Of a stretch of DNA of 64,000 nt, positions 48,901 to 57,560 are shown one piece after another. The notes below the pieces were generated by a model that saw only the letters and a program-made list of their open reading frames with translations, searched no databases and was not told the DNA's origin. A program made the translations under genes and the position numbers. The number at the start of each line of letters is the position of its first letter. Positions within the stretch are counted from its first letter, which is position 1. The DNA is from Dyadobacter sp. CY347. GTDB taxonomy: Bacteria > Bacteroidota > Bacteroidia > Cytophagales > Spirosomataceae. The stretch covers positions 1,178,001 to 1,242,000 of the forward strand of contig NZ_JAKFFT010000002.1 in NCBI RefSeq assembly GCF_021502655.1, read 5' to 3'.

Positions 48901-49073
48901 TCTATGTTTCGGCAACCAACCTGCTGACTTTCACCAAGTATAGCGGACTGGATCCTGAAATCGGCGTGAATGGTTCTTCTACGGACACAGCAACGCAGCT
49001 GATCAACGGGATCGATTACGGTATGTATCCTCAGCCAAGAACCCTTCAAGTGGGATTGAGCGTAGGGTTTTGA
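45930..49073 (+). CDS. SusC/RagA TonB-dependent outer-membrane transporter (second pair)
   Basis: 1047 residues. Signal peptide (GAVILLMLSLQVSYAKG), carboxypeptidase-like domain (about 40-115, VAGKVTADNGEALPGVNVTL), TonB-box-like LEEMVVIGYG, plug (about 130-245, AEQALQGRVPGVRV, PLYVIDGIPAGDL, DIESLEVLKDASSAAIYGSRA) and a beta barrel ending LQVGLSVGF. It has its own promoter, so it can be expressed separately from the first pair. It comes directly after the GH67 gene, so it likely imports a different xylan product, for example longer or differently decorated oligosaccharides (inference). SusD follows after 29 bases. Confidence 0.95.
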   Translation: MKNRLQIFTRLRGTWLSGAVILLMLSLQVSYAKGFADKQVAGKVTADNGEALPGVNVTLKGSSVGTTTDTKGEFSLSVPSESSVLVFSFIGYGKQEVEVGNKTRIDIRLAAENQALEEMVVIGYGSQKKSSLTGAVSSVSPKELTALPVVSAEQALQGRVPGVRVVNNGSPGQTPVVRIRGIGSINYASGPLYVIDGIPAGDLNNLDPKDIESLEVLKDASSAAIYGSRASNGVIIISTKKGSKDGKLHVNLDTYYGTQSAWRKLDVLNTDQYKQYATALLGNAGIAMPGRLADLNQPIYAGATQTFAQTNTNWQDVMFRNAPIQQHQISVSGGNAVSRFFTSAGYFDQEGILIGTNYKRANVRLNSDHQVTKFLTIGQTLTVSFDKSRGEQGFGGGRTAVMQMIRNLPYWPVTDPTKPGGYSSPTAADGSDPDNPVRIALMDVSRNQRLKLLGSLFAEVKLASFLKYRFSFGADVVSANTVNQFPIYNDGFKSRTQYEIQDNRTNFFSPVLTNQLTFEKNFGKHLVNITTIIDKQTFRASTLNGSGYRPNNDIDELQGASNPNATSTLDESSLISYVGRLNYEYAGKYLLSGSIRRDGSSRFAPGNKWGTFPSLSLGWRVSEEEFLKSVPEISELKIRASYGQTGFNGIGSYAWQALVSADNSNYVFGGNKVLGSYFSSLANTQLKWESTTMTNLGIDLALFNNSVTFTAETYRRNTDGLLLQVPIPNSVGYSTSPLSNIGSMKNWGYEFQLGYSKNDGDFKWNASANLDVTRNKVLSLATESATLFAGANADFGGGDITKTEAGQPIQSFFGYQVDGIFQNQGDINAANSLDGDDKTKYQDAAAPGDIRFKDLDGDGRITPSDRTYLGSFIPKFSYGANLGGNYKNFDFTLYLQGVQGNKIYNGTKVIEQGMLRLFNAGTDVLNAWTPTNTNTDVPRAISGDPNNNSRTSDRFVENGSYMRIKNLSIGYTIPVKILSALTKETITKARFYVSATNLLTFTKYSGLDPEIGVNGSSTDTATQLINGIDYGMYPQPRTLQVGLSVGF

Positions 49074-49102
49074 CATTAAAACTTTTAAAAAAGGAAACTG
49101 AA

Positions 49103-50644
49103 ATGAAAAAGAAACTAATCATCATATACGCCTTTCTGTTTGGAATTGTCTTCGCTTGTAATGACGACACTTTGGAAAAAACAAACCCGAATGGCGTGAC
49201 CGTGGAAGGTTACTATAAAAACGGGGCTGAGCTGAACAGCGGCGTTACCAGCGTGTATTCCATGCTCAAATCCAATAACCTGGTGGCCAGGGAATGGTTC
49301 TTCCTGCATGACCTGCGCAGCGACGATGTGGCGGCAGGAGGAGGCCAGCTCGAAACACCGCGCAACCAGCTGCTGCTCGGGACACACGATGCGGTTAACT
49401 CTGTTTTAGGAACGGTTTGGCTTGCTTATTACCGAATGATCCACCGCGCCAATGCAGTTATGGACAATTCTGAAAAAGTAACGGATCTTGCGGATGCAGA
49501 CAAGAAAAGGCTGCTTGGAGAAGCGCGTTTTTTGAGGGCTTATGCTTATTATGAGCTGGTTAGTCTCTGGGGCGATGTACCGCTTTATAAAAATTATGTT
49601 TTGACTGTCGACGGCAGTCTGCCACGCTCTCCGGCAGAAGAAGTGTACGCTTTCGTAATCTCCGAATTGCAGGCGATCCAGGCGGATCTTCCACTGACAT
49701 ACGATGCGGGAAATCAGGGCCGGGTGACCAAAGGTGCCGCCCAAATGCTTCTGGCGAGAACACATATGCAAAAGGGTGATTATGCCAATGCGAAAATTGA
49801 GCTGCTTAAAGTTTACAGCTCAGGCGTTTATGCGCTGGTTGACAACTACAACGACAACTTTCTGGAAGAAACTGAATTTAACAAAGAATCCATTTTCGAG
49901 GTTAACTTCTTCCCTTCCGGCGGTGTATACAACTGGGATGGTGACGGAAACGGCGCTACGGCAGGAACTGAAACGGTGCGTACCCAGGAATATTCGGCCA
50001 TTGGATGGCGTAATGTGATCCCGTCGAACAGTCTGTTGTCGGAATTTGAAAAAACCCAAAAAGGCGATGCCAAAACCGACCCGCGTTATGATGACTCTTT
50101 CTATTTTACTGGAGAAAAATATAACAAAGGCGCGAACACCCTTACAGACGGGCAGCAGAATGGTAATGCGTCGGTGGTGGATGGTGTGACACAAAAAGTG
50201 AGCTGGCAGAAATATTCGCTGATGTACAAAATGAACGAATCATTCCTGACCGGAGCGATCAACCAGCGGATCATGCGTTTTGCAGAAACAATCCTTTCAC
50301 TTGCGGAAGTCGAAAACGAACTGGGAAATACAGCCGAAGCCGTAAAATACCTGAACATGATCCGCGCCCGCAAAAGCGTAAGCATGCCAGCCTACCCAAC
50401 ATCCAGATTTCCTGTTTCAAATAAAGATCAGGTATTTGCAGCCATCGTCCATGAAAAACGTGTGGAACAAAGCGGCGAACAAATCAGGAACCGGGACATC
50501 GTAAGATGGAGAAAAAACAAAAAGCTAAAATCCGAACCGCTAACATACTTCCAGGCCAACAAACACGAGCTGCTGCCAATCCCACAACAGGAAGTAGACA
50601 ACAACGCCAAGATCGAGCCAGGAGATCAGAATCCGGGGTACTAA
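49103..50644 (+). CDS. SusD/RagB glycan-binding lipoprotein (second pair)
   Basis: 513 residues from ATG 49103, preceded by AAAGGAAACTGAA, a usable Shine-Dalgarno, which decides against the earlier in-frame start at 49070. The lipoprotein signal ends at C19 (GIVFAC). SusD TPR blocks: AYYRMIHRANAVMDN, LLGEARFLRAYAYYELVSLWGD, AAQMLLARTHMQKGDY, and near the C-terminus MRFAETILSLAEVENELGN, EQIRNRDIVRW and LLPIPQQE. It caps the second SusC at the cell surface. Downstream a long inverted-repeat region separates it from the next gene. Confidence 0.95.
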   Translation: MKKKLIIIYAFLFGIVFACNDDTLEKTNPNGVTVEGYYKNGAELNSGVTSVYSMLKSNNLVAREWFFLHDLRSDDVAAGGGQLETPRNQLLLGTHDAVNSVLGTVWLAYYRMIHRANAVMDNSEKVTDLADADKKRLLGEARFLRAYAYYELVSLWGDVPLYKNYVLTVDGSLPRSPAEEVYAFVISELQAIQADLPLTYDAGNQGRVTKGAAQMLLARTHMQKGDYANAKIELLKVYSSGVYALVDNYNDNFLEETEFNKESIFEVNFFPSGGVYNWDGDGNGATAGTETVRTQEYSAIGWRNVIPSNSLLSEFEKTQKGDAKTDPRYDDSFYFTGEKYNKGANTLTDGQQNGNASVVDGVTQKVSWQKYSLMYKMNESFLTGAINQRIMRFAETILSLAEVENELGNTAEAVKYLNMIRARKSVSMPAYPTSRFPVSNKDQVFAAIVHEKRVEQSGEQIRNRDIVRWRKNKKLKSEPLTYFQANKHELLPIPQQEVDNNAKIEPGDQNPGY

Positions 50645-50662
50645 GTATATAGTATTTATTAC

Positions 50663-50858
50663 TTGTCAGGCTTACCTTACCTTGTCACCTGAGCGTCCCC
50701 TGTCACCCTGAGCGGCCCAGCATAGCGTACCCAGCCGCTGTCACCCTGAGCGTAGTCGAAGGGAGGACCACGATGCCAAAGCATCCTGGTCCTCCCTTCG
50801 ACTACGCTCAGGGTGACAGTAGGCGCTCAGGGTGACAAGGTAAGCCCGAGCTGACAGG
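50663..50858. repeat. Nested inverted-repeat region with five copies of a TGTCACCCTGAGCG motif
   Basis: TGTCACCCTGAGCG (or its complement) occurs at 50683-50695 (one C missing), 50701-50714, 50739-50752, 50805-50818 and 50824-50837. Outer arms CTTACCTTGTCACCTGAGCG (50676-50695) and their near-complement (50824-50844) enclose the main hairpin. Similar GTCACCCTGAGC repeats are widespread in intergenic regions of many bacterial genomes. It fills most of the gap between SusD and the FG-GAP gene, so it may end or stabilise the SusD transcript. Confidence 0.85.
50738..50819. repeat. 33-bp perfect inverted repeat (cruciform-forming)
   Basis: Arms 50738-50770 and 50787-50819 are exact reverse complements over 33 bases. 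The 16-base centre pairs further (GATGC/GCATC) after one C/C mismatch, leaving a CAAA loop, so the full stem is 38 pairs with one mismatch. No T run follows, so a simple intrinsic terminator is unlikely; a REP/BIME-like or mobile non-autonomous repeat is the best description. Confidence 0.9.
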
Positions 50859-50877
50859 TTAAGCAGCCATTTCTCTT

Positions 50878-53800
50878 ATGCAAAAACGTCTCCTATTTAG
50901 CTACCTCATACTCATACTAAGTCTCTCCTGCAAAAAGCAGCAGGACACCCTTTTCACATCCCACAAGTCCTCAGAAACCGGAATATCCTTTTCCAACACA
51001 TTAACCCCCAACGACTCGATCAACCCGTTTACATTCACCAATTTTTATAATGGTGGCGGCGTCGGGGTGGGAGATGTTAATGGTGATGGCAGGCCGGATA
51101 TTTTCTTTGGGGGAAATCAGGTGAGTTGCCGGTTGTATTTGAGTAAGATTGATACGCTTGCTAAAAAATGGGCATTTGAGGATATTACTGAGGCTGCCGG
51201 TGTGAAAACGGATCGTTGGTGCACCGGGATCTCGATGGTCGACATTAACCAGGATGGCTTGCTTGATATTTATGTTTCTGTGGCAAAACACATTAAAATT
51301 CCTGCCGAAAACACGGAAAACCTGCTTTTTGTGAACCAGGGCCTTGGAAAAAATAAGGTGCCTGTTTTTAAGGAAATGGCCAAAGCTTATGGTTTGAATG
51401 ACGCTTCGTTCACGGTTCAGACCGCCTTTTTTGATGCGGACCTGGATGGCGACCTGGATGCCTTTATGATGAACTCTGCGCCTGATCTTCAAAATCCTAA
51501 TTACCTCCGCAAAATTTATCACGACGGCTCCTATCCCAGCACCGGCAAGCTGTTTCGCAATGAAGGAACCGTGGAAAATGGCATTCCTGTTTTTACCAAT
51601 GTTTCAAAAGAAGCCGGTGTCAGATATGAGGGGCTTGGCCTTGGTTTGGCCGTAAGTGATTTGAATAAAGATGGTTATCCTGACATTTATTGTTCCAACG
51701 ATTTCATCAGCAGTGACATATTGTATTTGAATAATGGTACTAAAAACGCCGGCATGCCTGGTTTCAACAATGTGATCCGGGAAGCGACCGCGCATACCAG
51801 CTTGTTTGGAATGGGGTTGGATGTGGCCGACATCAATAATGACACTTACCCCGATATTTTCCAGCTGGATATGCTTCCGGAAGACAACTTCCGGCAAAAG
51901 AAAATGCTGGCCGGGCAGGACTACGACCGGAAGGAAATGAGCATATCGGACCAGTATGGTTACCAATTGCAATACATGCGCAATATGTTGCAACTGCATC
52001 AGGGAGCTGCCGCGGCGGACGACCCAAGTGGCGTACCGATGTTCAGCGAGATTGGTTTAATGTCCGGTATTGCCAAAACCGATTGGAGCTGGGCGCCGCT
52101 GATCGCGGATTTTGATAACGACGGGCAGAAAGATATTTTCATCACCAATGGCTACCGCCGCGATGTGACGGACCGTGATTTTATCCAGTTTAAGGAAGAT
52201 TTTTCAAATTTTGGCACCAATAATTTCAAGCAGCAAAATGCATTGGAACTGATCAAAAAAGTGCCCGAGGTGCAGATCGCCAATTATGCTTATAAAAATG
52301 CCGGTAACCTCACATTTTCCAACGCTTCCAAAGATTGGGGCGTGGACGAGCTTTCCTATTCCAATGGCGCGGCCTATGCCGATCTGGACGGAGATGGCGA
52401 TCTGGATTTGATTGTCAACAACATTGATTCAGAAGCATTTATATATCAAAACAACAGCCGTGAAAAAGGAACATCAAACTTCCTGACCATTGCATTGAAG
52501 GGAGCGAAGGGCAACTTGTCCGGGATCGGAAGCAAGGTTACGATCTGGACGGGCAAAACAAAGCAATATGCTGAATTGAGCGTTGTCAGGGGATTTCAGT
52601 CTTCGGTGGACCCGGTGTTGCATTTTGGGATCGGGAATCATGCATTCATTGATAGTCTGGAAGTGGTGTGGCCGGGCGGCAAGTCACAGAAACTTTCCAG
52701 CATTGCTGCCAATAAGCGGTTGATTTTAAACCAAAAAGATGCATTGCAATCAGAAAAGCCCCCATTAACCAAACCGAAGCCGCAACCTTATTTTACCGAC
52801 ATTTCAAAACAACTGAACATTGACTTTCAGCACAAGGAAGGCAATTTTATTGATTTCAAACAGACTGCTACTATGCACAAAATGCTGTCTAAAAACGGCT
52901 TTGCAATTGCGTCGGGCGATGTGAATGGAGATGGTCTGGAAGATATTTTTGCAGGGGGGAGTTATCGGGGCGCTAAGCCCGCAATGTTCCTGCAAACGGC
53001 CTCCGGCAGGTTTGAAAAGCGCATTGTTTCTCAGGATTCTTTGCATGAAAATGCTGCCGCTGTTTTTCTGGACGCGGACAAAGATGGTGACCTCGATCTG
53101 CTGGTTTCAAACGGGGGAAATGAGCTGCCTGTGACAGAAAAGGCTTTTTACAATGTACAATTGCACCTGAATGATGGTAAAGGCAACTTCACGCCAGCAG
53201 CGCAATCGGCCTTTCCGGCGATTGCATTAAGCAGTTCCTGCATGGTAACCAATGATTTTGACAAAGACGGCGACCTGGACATTTTCATCGGCGGTCGCAG
53301 CATTCCGGGAAAATATCCGCTGCCTGCGAGCAGTTATCTGCTGCGGAATGATTCAAAAAATGGTCAGCCGCATTTTACAGATATAACCGCTCAATTTTGT
53401 CCTGAACTCCAAAACGTCGGCATGGTTTGCGGCGCATTGTGGGCGGATACGAATCAGGATGGATTTGACGATCTCGTGCTTGGCGGTGAGTGGATGCCCA
53501 TTCGGATTTTTGAAAACAAAAAAGGAAAATCACTGCAATCCCAAAAAGCGGCAAACGGATTGAGCCAGTTTACGGGCTGGTGGAACAGCCTTGCCGCCGG
53601 GGATTTCGACCACGACGGGGACATTGATTTTATTGCCGGAAATGAGGGTTTGAATACATTCTACCGCGCTTCAGAAAAAGAGCCGATTAAAATTGTGGCA
53701 AAGGATTTCAACGGCGACGGCACTTTTGATCCGTTGATGGGCTATTTTATCCAGGGTAAGCGCTATCCCAGTGTTCCCCGCGATGCATTGAACCAGCAAG

Positions 53801-54288
53801 TGATCCAGTTTCGCCGAAAATTCCCGCATTATGCAGATTATGCGCAGGTTACTTTCGACAATTTGCTTTCCAATGCTGAGATGAAAGATGCCTATGCGGC
53901 AGAAGTGACTTATCTCCAAAGCGCGTATATTGAAAACACCGGTCAAGGCAATTTCAAGGTTCACGCATTGCCTATTGAAGCGCAGAAATCACCTGTTTTT
54001 GGCATTGTGACAGCTGATGTGAATGCCGATGGCCATGAAGATGTGATCCTGACGGGAAATTTTTATCCCAATGAAGTGAATATGGGCAGACAAGATGCAT
54101 CCACCGGGCTGCTGTTATTAGGAAATGGAAAAGGGCAATTTACTCCCACAGATTGCGCCAGCAGCGGGCTGGTGATCAGGGGCGATGCCCGGAAAAGCAT
54201 TTTTATAAAAGGCGCCGACCGGAAACGACTGCTCATTACGGCAATCAATTCCGGCGGGATACAGGTTGGCCGGTTAAACAGCTTGTGA
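50878..54288 (+). CDS. Large FG-GAP/VCBS-repeat lipoprotein with ASPIC/UnbV domain
   Basis: 1136 residues. A lipoprotein signal ends at C18 (LSLSC), so it is probably on the cell surface. Many FG-GAP repeats follow with calcium-binding loops of the D-x-[DN]-x-D-G type, for example GDVNGDGRPDIFFGG, DINQDGLLDIYVS, DADLDGDLDAFMMN, DLDGDGDLDLIVNN; they should form seven-bladed propellers. An ASPIC/UnbV segment (about 545-610, VTIWTGKTKQYAEL, VDPVLHFGIG, VWPGGKSQ) lies between two repeat blocks. Such proteins often sit near SusC/SusD loci, but their role is unknown; sugar or protein binding on the surface is plausible. It starts after the inverted-repeat region, perhaps with its own promoter. Confidence 0.9.
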   Translation: MQKRLLFSYLILILSLSCKKQQDTLFTSHKSSETGISFSNTLTPNDSINPFTFTNFYNGGGVGVGDVNGDGRPDIFFGGNQVSCRLYLSKIDTLAKKWAFEDITEAAGVKTDRWCTGISMVDINQDGLLDIYVSVAKHIKIPAENTENLLFVNQGLGKNKVPVFKEMAKAYGLNDASFTVQTAFFDADLDGDLDAFMMNSAPDLQNPNYLRKIYHDGSYPSTGKLFRNEGTVENGIPVFTNVSKEAGVRYEGLGLGLAVSDLNKDGYPDIYCSNDFISSDILYLNNGTKNAGMPGFNNVIREATAHTSLFGMGLDVADINNDTYPDIFQLDMLPEDNFRQKKMLAGQDYDRKEMSISDQYGYQLQYMRNMLQLHQGAAAADDPSGVPMFSEIGLMSGIAKTDWSWAPLIADFDNDGQKDIFITNGYRRDVTDRDFIQFKEDFSNFGTNNFKQQNALELIKKVPEVQIANYAYKNAGNLTFSNASKDWGVDELSYSNGAAYADLDGDGDLDLIVNNIDSEAFIYQNNSREKGTSNFLTIALKGAKGNLSGIGSKVTIWTGKTKQYAELSVVRGFQSSVDPVLHFGIGNHAFIDSLEVVWPGGKSQKLSSIAANKRLILNQKDALQSEKPPLTKPKPQPYFTDISKQLNIDFQHKEGNFIDFKQTATMHKMLSKNGFAIASGDVNGDGLEDIFAGGSYRGAKPAMFLQTASGRFEKRIVSQDSLHENAAAVFLDADKDGDLDLLVSNGGNELPVTEKAFYNVQLHLNDGKGNFTPAAQSAFPAIALSSSCMVTNDFDKDGDLDIFIGGRSIPGKYPLPASSYLLRNDSKNGQPHFTDITAQFCPELQNVGMVCGALWADTNQDGFDDLVLGGEWMPIRIFENKKGKSLQSQKAANGLSQFTGWWNSLAAGDFDHDGDIDFIAGNEGLNTFYRASEKEPIKIVAKDFNGDGTFDPLMGYFIQGKRYPSVPRDALNQQVIQFRRKFPHYADYAQVTFDNLLSNAEMKDAYAAEVTYLQSAYIENTGQGNFKVHALPIEAQKSPVFGIVTADVNADGHEDVILTGNFYPNEVNMGRQDASTGLLLLGNGKGQFTPTDCASSGLVIRGDARKSIFIKGADRKRLLITAINSGGIQVGRLNSL

Positions 54289-54338
54289 CAGGATTTGTTA
54301 TTGACTTTCCTGTTTCGCAAACTATATTCACGGCCGAA

Positions 54339-55256
54339 ATGGAAACAGAAAACAGCAATCCGCTTTTATGCGACATTCAATCAGGCGTTTGCGAAGTGCC
54401 TGAGTCGTCTTTGGCAACGGCTGCACACACAGATGCTGCCGCTCACCACCCAATAAAGATCATTTATTTCACCGACCCGATCTGCTCGTCGTGCTGGGGC
54501 ATTGAACCTCAGCTCCGCAAACTGAAATTAGAATACGGTGAAAATTTTGAGATAGATTACCGCATGGGTGGTCTGTTGCCAGATTGGAGCTATAACAGCG
54601 GCGGGATCAGCAAACCGTCTGACGTAGCGCATCATTGGGACGAAGTAAGCAGGCATTATGACATGCCCATTGACGGAGATGTATGGCTGGAAGATCCGCT
54701 CGATTCATCTTATCCCCCTTCCATTGCCTTTAAAGCAGCGCAACTGCAAGATTCTGATAAAGCTATCCAGTTTCTGCGCGAGATGCGGGAAATGGTTTTC
54801 TTGGAAAAGATAAACATTGTAAAATGGGAAAATCTGAAAGTGGCGGCAGAAAAGGTTGGTTTGGATGTTCAAAAACTTGAAAACGATTTCAATGGTGACG
54901 CCAGGGAGCTGTTTAATCAAGACCTGCAATTCGCTTCGAAGCTGGGCGTCAGAGGATTTCCGACCATGTTTTTTGTTGATCTTGAAGGCAATCAGGAAAA
55001 GGTTTATGGTACTAAACCCTATTCGGCATATGAGGATGCATTACTGAAAACTTTTCCAGCCGCATCCAAAAAACACATTGATACGGACTGGAAAAAATTA
55101 TTCAACAAATACAACACCCTTACCGCCCGCGAATTTTCCGAGCTGTCGCAAACCCCGCGGGAGCAAAGCGAGCAGGTGTTGCAGGGATTGGTGGAGTCTG
55201 GAAATTTAAGTGAACTGCAAACCAAGAACGGGTCACTATGGCGGATTCTGGCATAG
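54339..55256 (+). CDS. DsbA-family (SpxH/YjbH-like) thioredoxin-fold protein
   Basis: 305 residues from ATG 54339; the frame is open upstream, but that part overlaps the previous gene. YFTDPICSSCWGIEPQL contains a CxxC motif (CSSC) followed by W-G, the signature of the SpxH/YjbH/FrnE-like branch of DsbA proteins; then IDYRMGGLLPDW, a helical insertion, and the cis-Pro loop VRGFPTMFFVD. There is no signal peptide. Relatives act as redox proteins or as adaptors for ClpXP proteolysis of Spx. A C-terminal part of about 60 residues (ARAEFSEL-like helix bundle) is beyond the core. It follows the FG-GAP gene by 50 bases. Confidence 0.85.
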   Translation: METENSNPLLCDIQSGVCEVPESSLATAAHTDAAAHHPIKIIYFTDPICSSCWGIEPQLRKLKLEYGENFEIDYRMGGLLPDWSYNSGGISKPSDVAHHWDEVSRHYDMPIDGDVWLEDPLDSSYPPSIAFKAAQLQDSDKAIQFLREMREMVFLEKINIVKWENLKVAAEKVGLDVQKLENDFNGDARELFNQDLQFASKLGVRGFPTMFFVDLEGNQEKVYGTKPYSAYEDALLKTFPAASKKHIDTDWKKLFNKYNTLTAREFSELSQTPREQSEQVLQGLVESGNLSELQTKNGSLWRILA

Positions 55257-55304
55257 TTTCCGGAATGGGTTTTATTTACTTAATCAGAATTGGGACAGTC
55301 ACGG

Positions 55305-56330
55305 TTAGCTAACTGCATTTTTAAGAAGCGGCATAACCTTCGTGCCGATCAGTTCAATGGAGCGCATGAGCTGCTGATGAGTAAGCCCGGCATTATCCAT
55401 CTGAAATGTGAACCGGTCGACACCGCCTAGTGCCTTGCTGTGATTTTGTAATTTTTCAGCCACTCTGTCGGGTCCGCCAACGACCAAAACGCCCCTTGGC
55501 GCGATCAATGCGTCGAATTGTCTTCTGGTAACGGGCGGCCAGCCGCGTTCCCGGCCCAGTTTGGTCCAGAGTTCTGCATAGCCCGGGTAATATTCATCAA
55601 TGGCCAGTTCGTCCGTGGCGGCAACATAGCCTGGGGAATGCAACCCGACTTTTAATTGGTCCGGCGTAAAACCTGCCCGGTGCCCTTCTTCACGGTAAAG
55701 GTCAATCAACGGACGGAAACGCTCCGTTTCGCCACCAATGATCGCCACCATCAGCGGCAATCCCAGTTGTCCGGCCCTGGCGAAAGATTCAGGTGTGCCA
55801 CCCACGCCCAGCCAGACAGGCAGTTTTTCTTGAAGTGATCTTGGATAAACAGGCTGATTATTAAGCGCCGGCCTGAATTTGCCCGACCATGTTACGAACT
55901 CGTTTTCACGGATTTTCAGCAAAAGGTCCAGTTTCTCTTTGAATAGGGCGTCATAATCGTTGAGATTAAACCCAAAAAGCGGATAGGCGTCAATCGCAGA
56001 GCCTCGGCCAACGACGAGCTCGGCCCTTCCTTTTGAAATGAGGTCCAATGTTGCAAAACTCTGATAAACCCGCACCGGGTCAGAGGTGCTCAAAACAGTC
56101 ACAGCGCTCGTCAGACGGATATTTTTGGTTCGGGCAGCCGCGGCGGCGAGGATTACGGCAGGAGCGGAATCCAGAAATTCTTTCTTATGATGTTCACCAA
56201 TGCCAAAGACGTCCAATCCGGACTGATCTGCGAGTGAGATCCTATCCAGCAACTGTTCCATTGCATCCACGCCTTCAAGCGCGTCGCTGCCGTACATGGC
56301 GGATGCGAAACTATCAATTCCAATTTCCAT
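55305..56330 (-). CDS. LLM-class flavin-dependent oxidoreductase
   Basis: 341 residues, luciferase-like monooxygenase fold: MEIGIDSFASA, ADQSGLDVFGIGEHHKKEF, IRLTSAVTVLSTSDPVRVYQ, LVVGRGSAIDAYPLFG, and PVWLGVGGTPESFARAG. These bind FMN or F420-type flavin and oxidise or monooxygenate small organics; no substrate is evident. The gene is divergent from a second LLM protein, 136 bases away. TAnnTTTG-like elements (TATCTTTG at 56381-56388, TACATTTG at 56360-56367, minus strand) lie upstream of its start. Confidence 0.9.
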   Translation of the reverse strand: MEIGIDSFASAMYGSDALEGVDAMEQLLDRISLADQSGLDVFGIGEHHKKEFLDSAPAVILAAAAARTKNIRLTSAVTVLSTSDPVRVYQSFATLDLISKGRAELVVGRGSAIDAYPLFGFNLNDYDALFKEKLDLLLKIRENEFVTWSGKFRPALNNQPVYPRSLQEKLPVWLGVGGTPESFARAGQLGLPLMVAIIGGETERFRPLIDLYREEGHRAGFTPDQLKVGLHSPGYVAATDELAIDEYYPGYAELWTKLGRERGWPPVTRRQFDALIAPRGVLVVGGPDRVAEKLQNHSKALGGVDRFTFQMDNAGLTHQQLMRSIELIGTKVMPLLKNAVS

Positions 56331-56359
56331 TTTATTTAACTTTTGTTTTGAAAACGTAG

Positions 56360-56388
56360 CAAATGTACTTGTTGTTCATTCAAAGATA
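56360..56388 (-). promoter_or_regulatory. Two candidate -7 elements for the minus-strand LLM gene
   Basis: TACATTTG (56360-56367) and TATCTTTG (56381-56388) on the minus strand both fit TAnnTTTG, 30 and 51 bases before the start. Neither has a TTG at 19 bp. Tentative. Confidence 0.3.
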
Positions 56389-56466
56389 ACGAGTTCGTCT
56401 AAGGCCCGCCAGGAACTTTTAGAGCCGGATAATCTGTCTATATTTAAATGACTCAGAAAGAAACTT

Positions 56467-57489
56467 ATGAAAAAGATAGGATTTTTATCGTTCGGGCATT
56501 GGTCTAACCATCCCGCATATAATGCGCGCACAGCGAGCGATACACTGCTTCAGTCCATTGACCTGGCCGTTGCCGCAGAGGAAATCGGTCTGGACGGTGC
56601 GTATTTCCGGGTACATCATTTTGCATCCCAACTGGCATCGCCTTTTCCATTGCTTTCAGCCGTTGGTGCCAAAACAAGCAAAATCGAAATCGGGACGGGC
56701 GTCATTGACATGCGTTATGAAAACCCGCTTTATATGGTTGAAGATGCTGGCGCTGCGGACCTGATTTCCGAAGGACGACTGCAATTGGGCATCAGCAGAG
56801 GATCGCCGGAGCAAGTGATCGACGGCTGGCGCTATTTTGGCTACGAACCTGCGGCCGGCGAAACCGACGCAGAAATGGGACGCCGCAAAGCACTCGAATT
56901 CCTGGAAAGGCTCAATGGTGTAGGATTTGCACAGCCGAACCCATACCCGATGTTTCCGAACCCGCCGGGGTTACTGCGTCTGGAACCATACTCCGAAGGT
57001 TTGCGTGAGCGTATCTGGTGGGGTGCCGCTTCCAATGCAACTGCTGTTTGGGCAGCAGAAAACGGCATGTACCTGCAAAGTTCCACATTGAAATACGACG
57101 AAGGCGGCAAGCCTTTCCACGTGCAGCAAGCAGAGCAGATCAGGTTGTACAAGGAGGCCTGGAAAAAAGCCGGACACGCGCGTGCGCCAAGGGTATCGGT
57201 CAGTCGGTCTATATTCGCATTGGTGAGTGATCAGGACCACATGTATTTCGGTCAGGAAACCAGCCGTCGCGATAAAATCGGCATGATAGAGCAAGACAAA
57301 CGCGCCATTTTCGGCAGAAGCTACGCAGCAGAACCGGATCAGCTTATCAAAGAATTGGCACAGGACGAAGCGCTTCAGGAAGCGGACACAATCCTATTAA
57401 CCATTCCTAACACATTAGGAGTTGATTATAATGTGCACGTACTATCTTCAATCTTAGAGCACGTAGCGCCCGGGCTGGGGTGGCGATGA
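56467..57489 (+). CDS. LLM-class flavin-dependent oxidoreductase (divergent partner)
   Basis: 340 residues with the same luciferase-like fold: MKKIGFLSFGHWSNHPAYNA, GLDGAYFRVHHFASQLASPF, IEIGTGVIDMRYENPLYMVE, LQLGISRGSPEQVI, and IWWGAASNATAVWAAENGM. It differs from its neighbour across the fold and is not a recent duplicate. FMN-dependent oxidation of an unidentified substrate is expected. A perfect 10-bp hairpin follows 42 bases past the stop. Confidence 0.9.
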   Translation: MKKIGFLSFGHWSNHPAYNARTASDTLLQSIDLAVAAEEIGLDGAYFRVHHFASQLASPFPLLSAVGAKTSKIEIGTGVIDMRYENPLYMVEDAGAADLISEGRLQLGISRGSPEQVIDGWRYFGYEPAAGETDAEMGRRKALEFLERLNGVGFAQPNPYPMFPNPPGLLRLEPYSEGLRERIWWGAASNATAVWAAENGMYLQSSTLKYDEGGKPFHVQQAEQIRLYKEAWKKAGHARAPRVSVSRSIFALVSDQDHMYFGQETSRRDKIGMIEQDKRAIFGRSYAAEPDQLIKELAQDEALQEADTILLTIPNTLGVDYNVHVLSSILEHVAPGLGWR

Positions 57490-57531
57490 GTTGGGAGAAA
57501 GCAACCATGGGACTCTTATCAATCATTTCGA

Positions 57532-57560
57532 GCATCTGCCAGGAAAATCATGGCAGATGC
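57532..57560 (+). terminator. Probable terminator after the LLM gene
   Basis: GCATCTGCCA (57532-57541) and TGGCAGATGC (57551-57560) form a perfect 10-bp stem over a 9-base loop. The following bases are T/A-rich (TTCATCATTAAATAAAATATTTTC) but not a clean T run, so strength is uncertain. Confidence 0.6.

Noticed and set aside
50683..50837. Five repeats resembling a CRISPR array
   Set aside because: Copies are in both orientations with irregular spacing and form hairpins; no cas genes are nearby.
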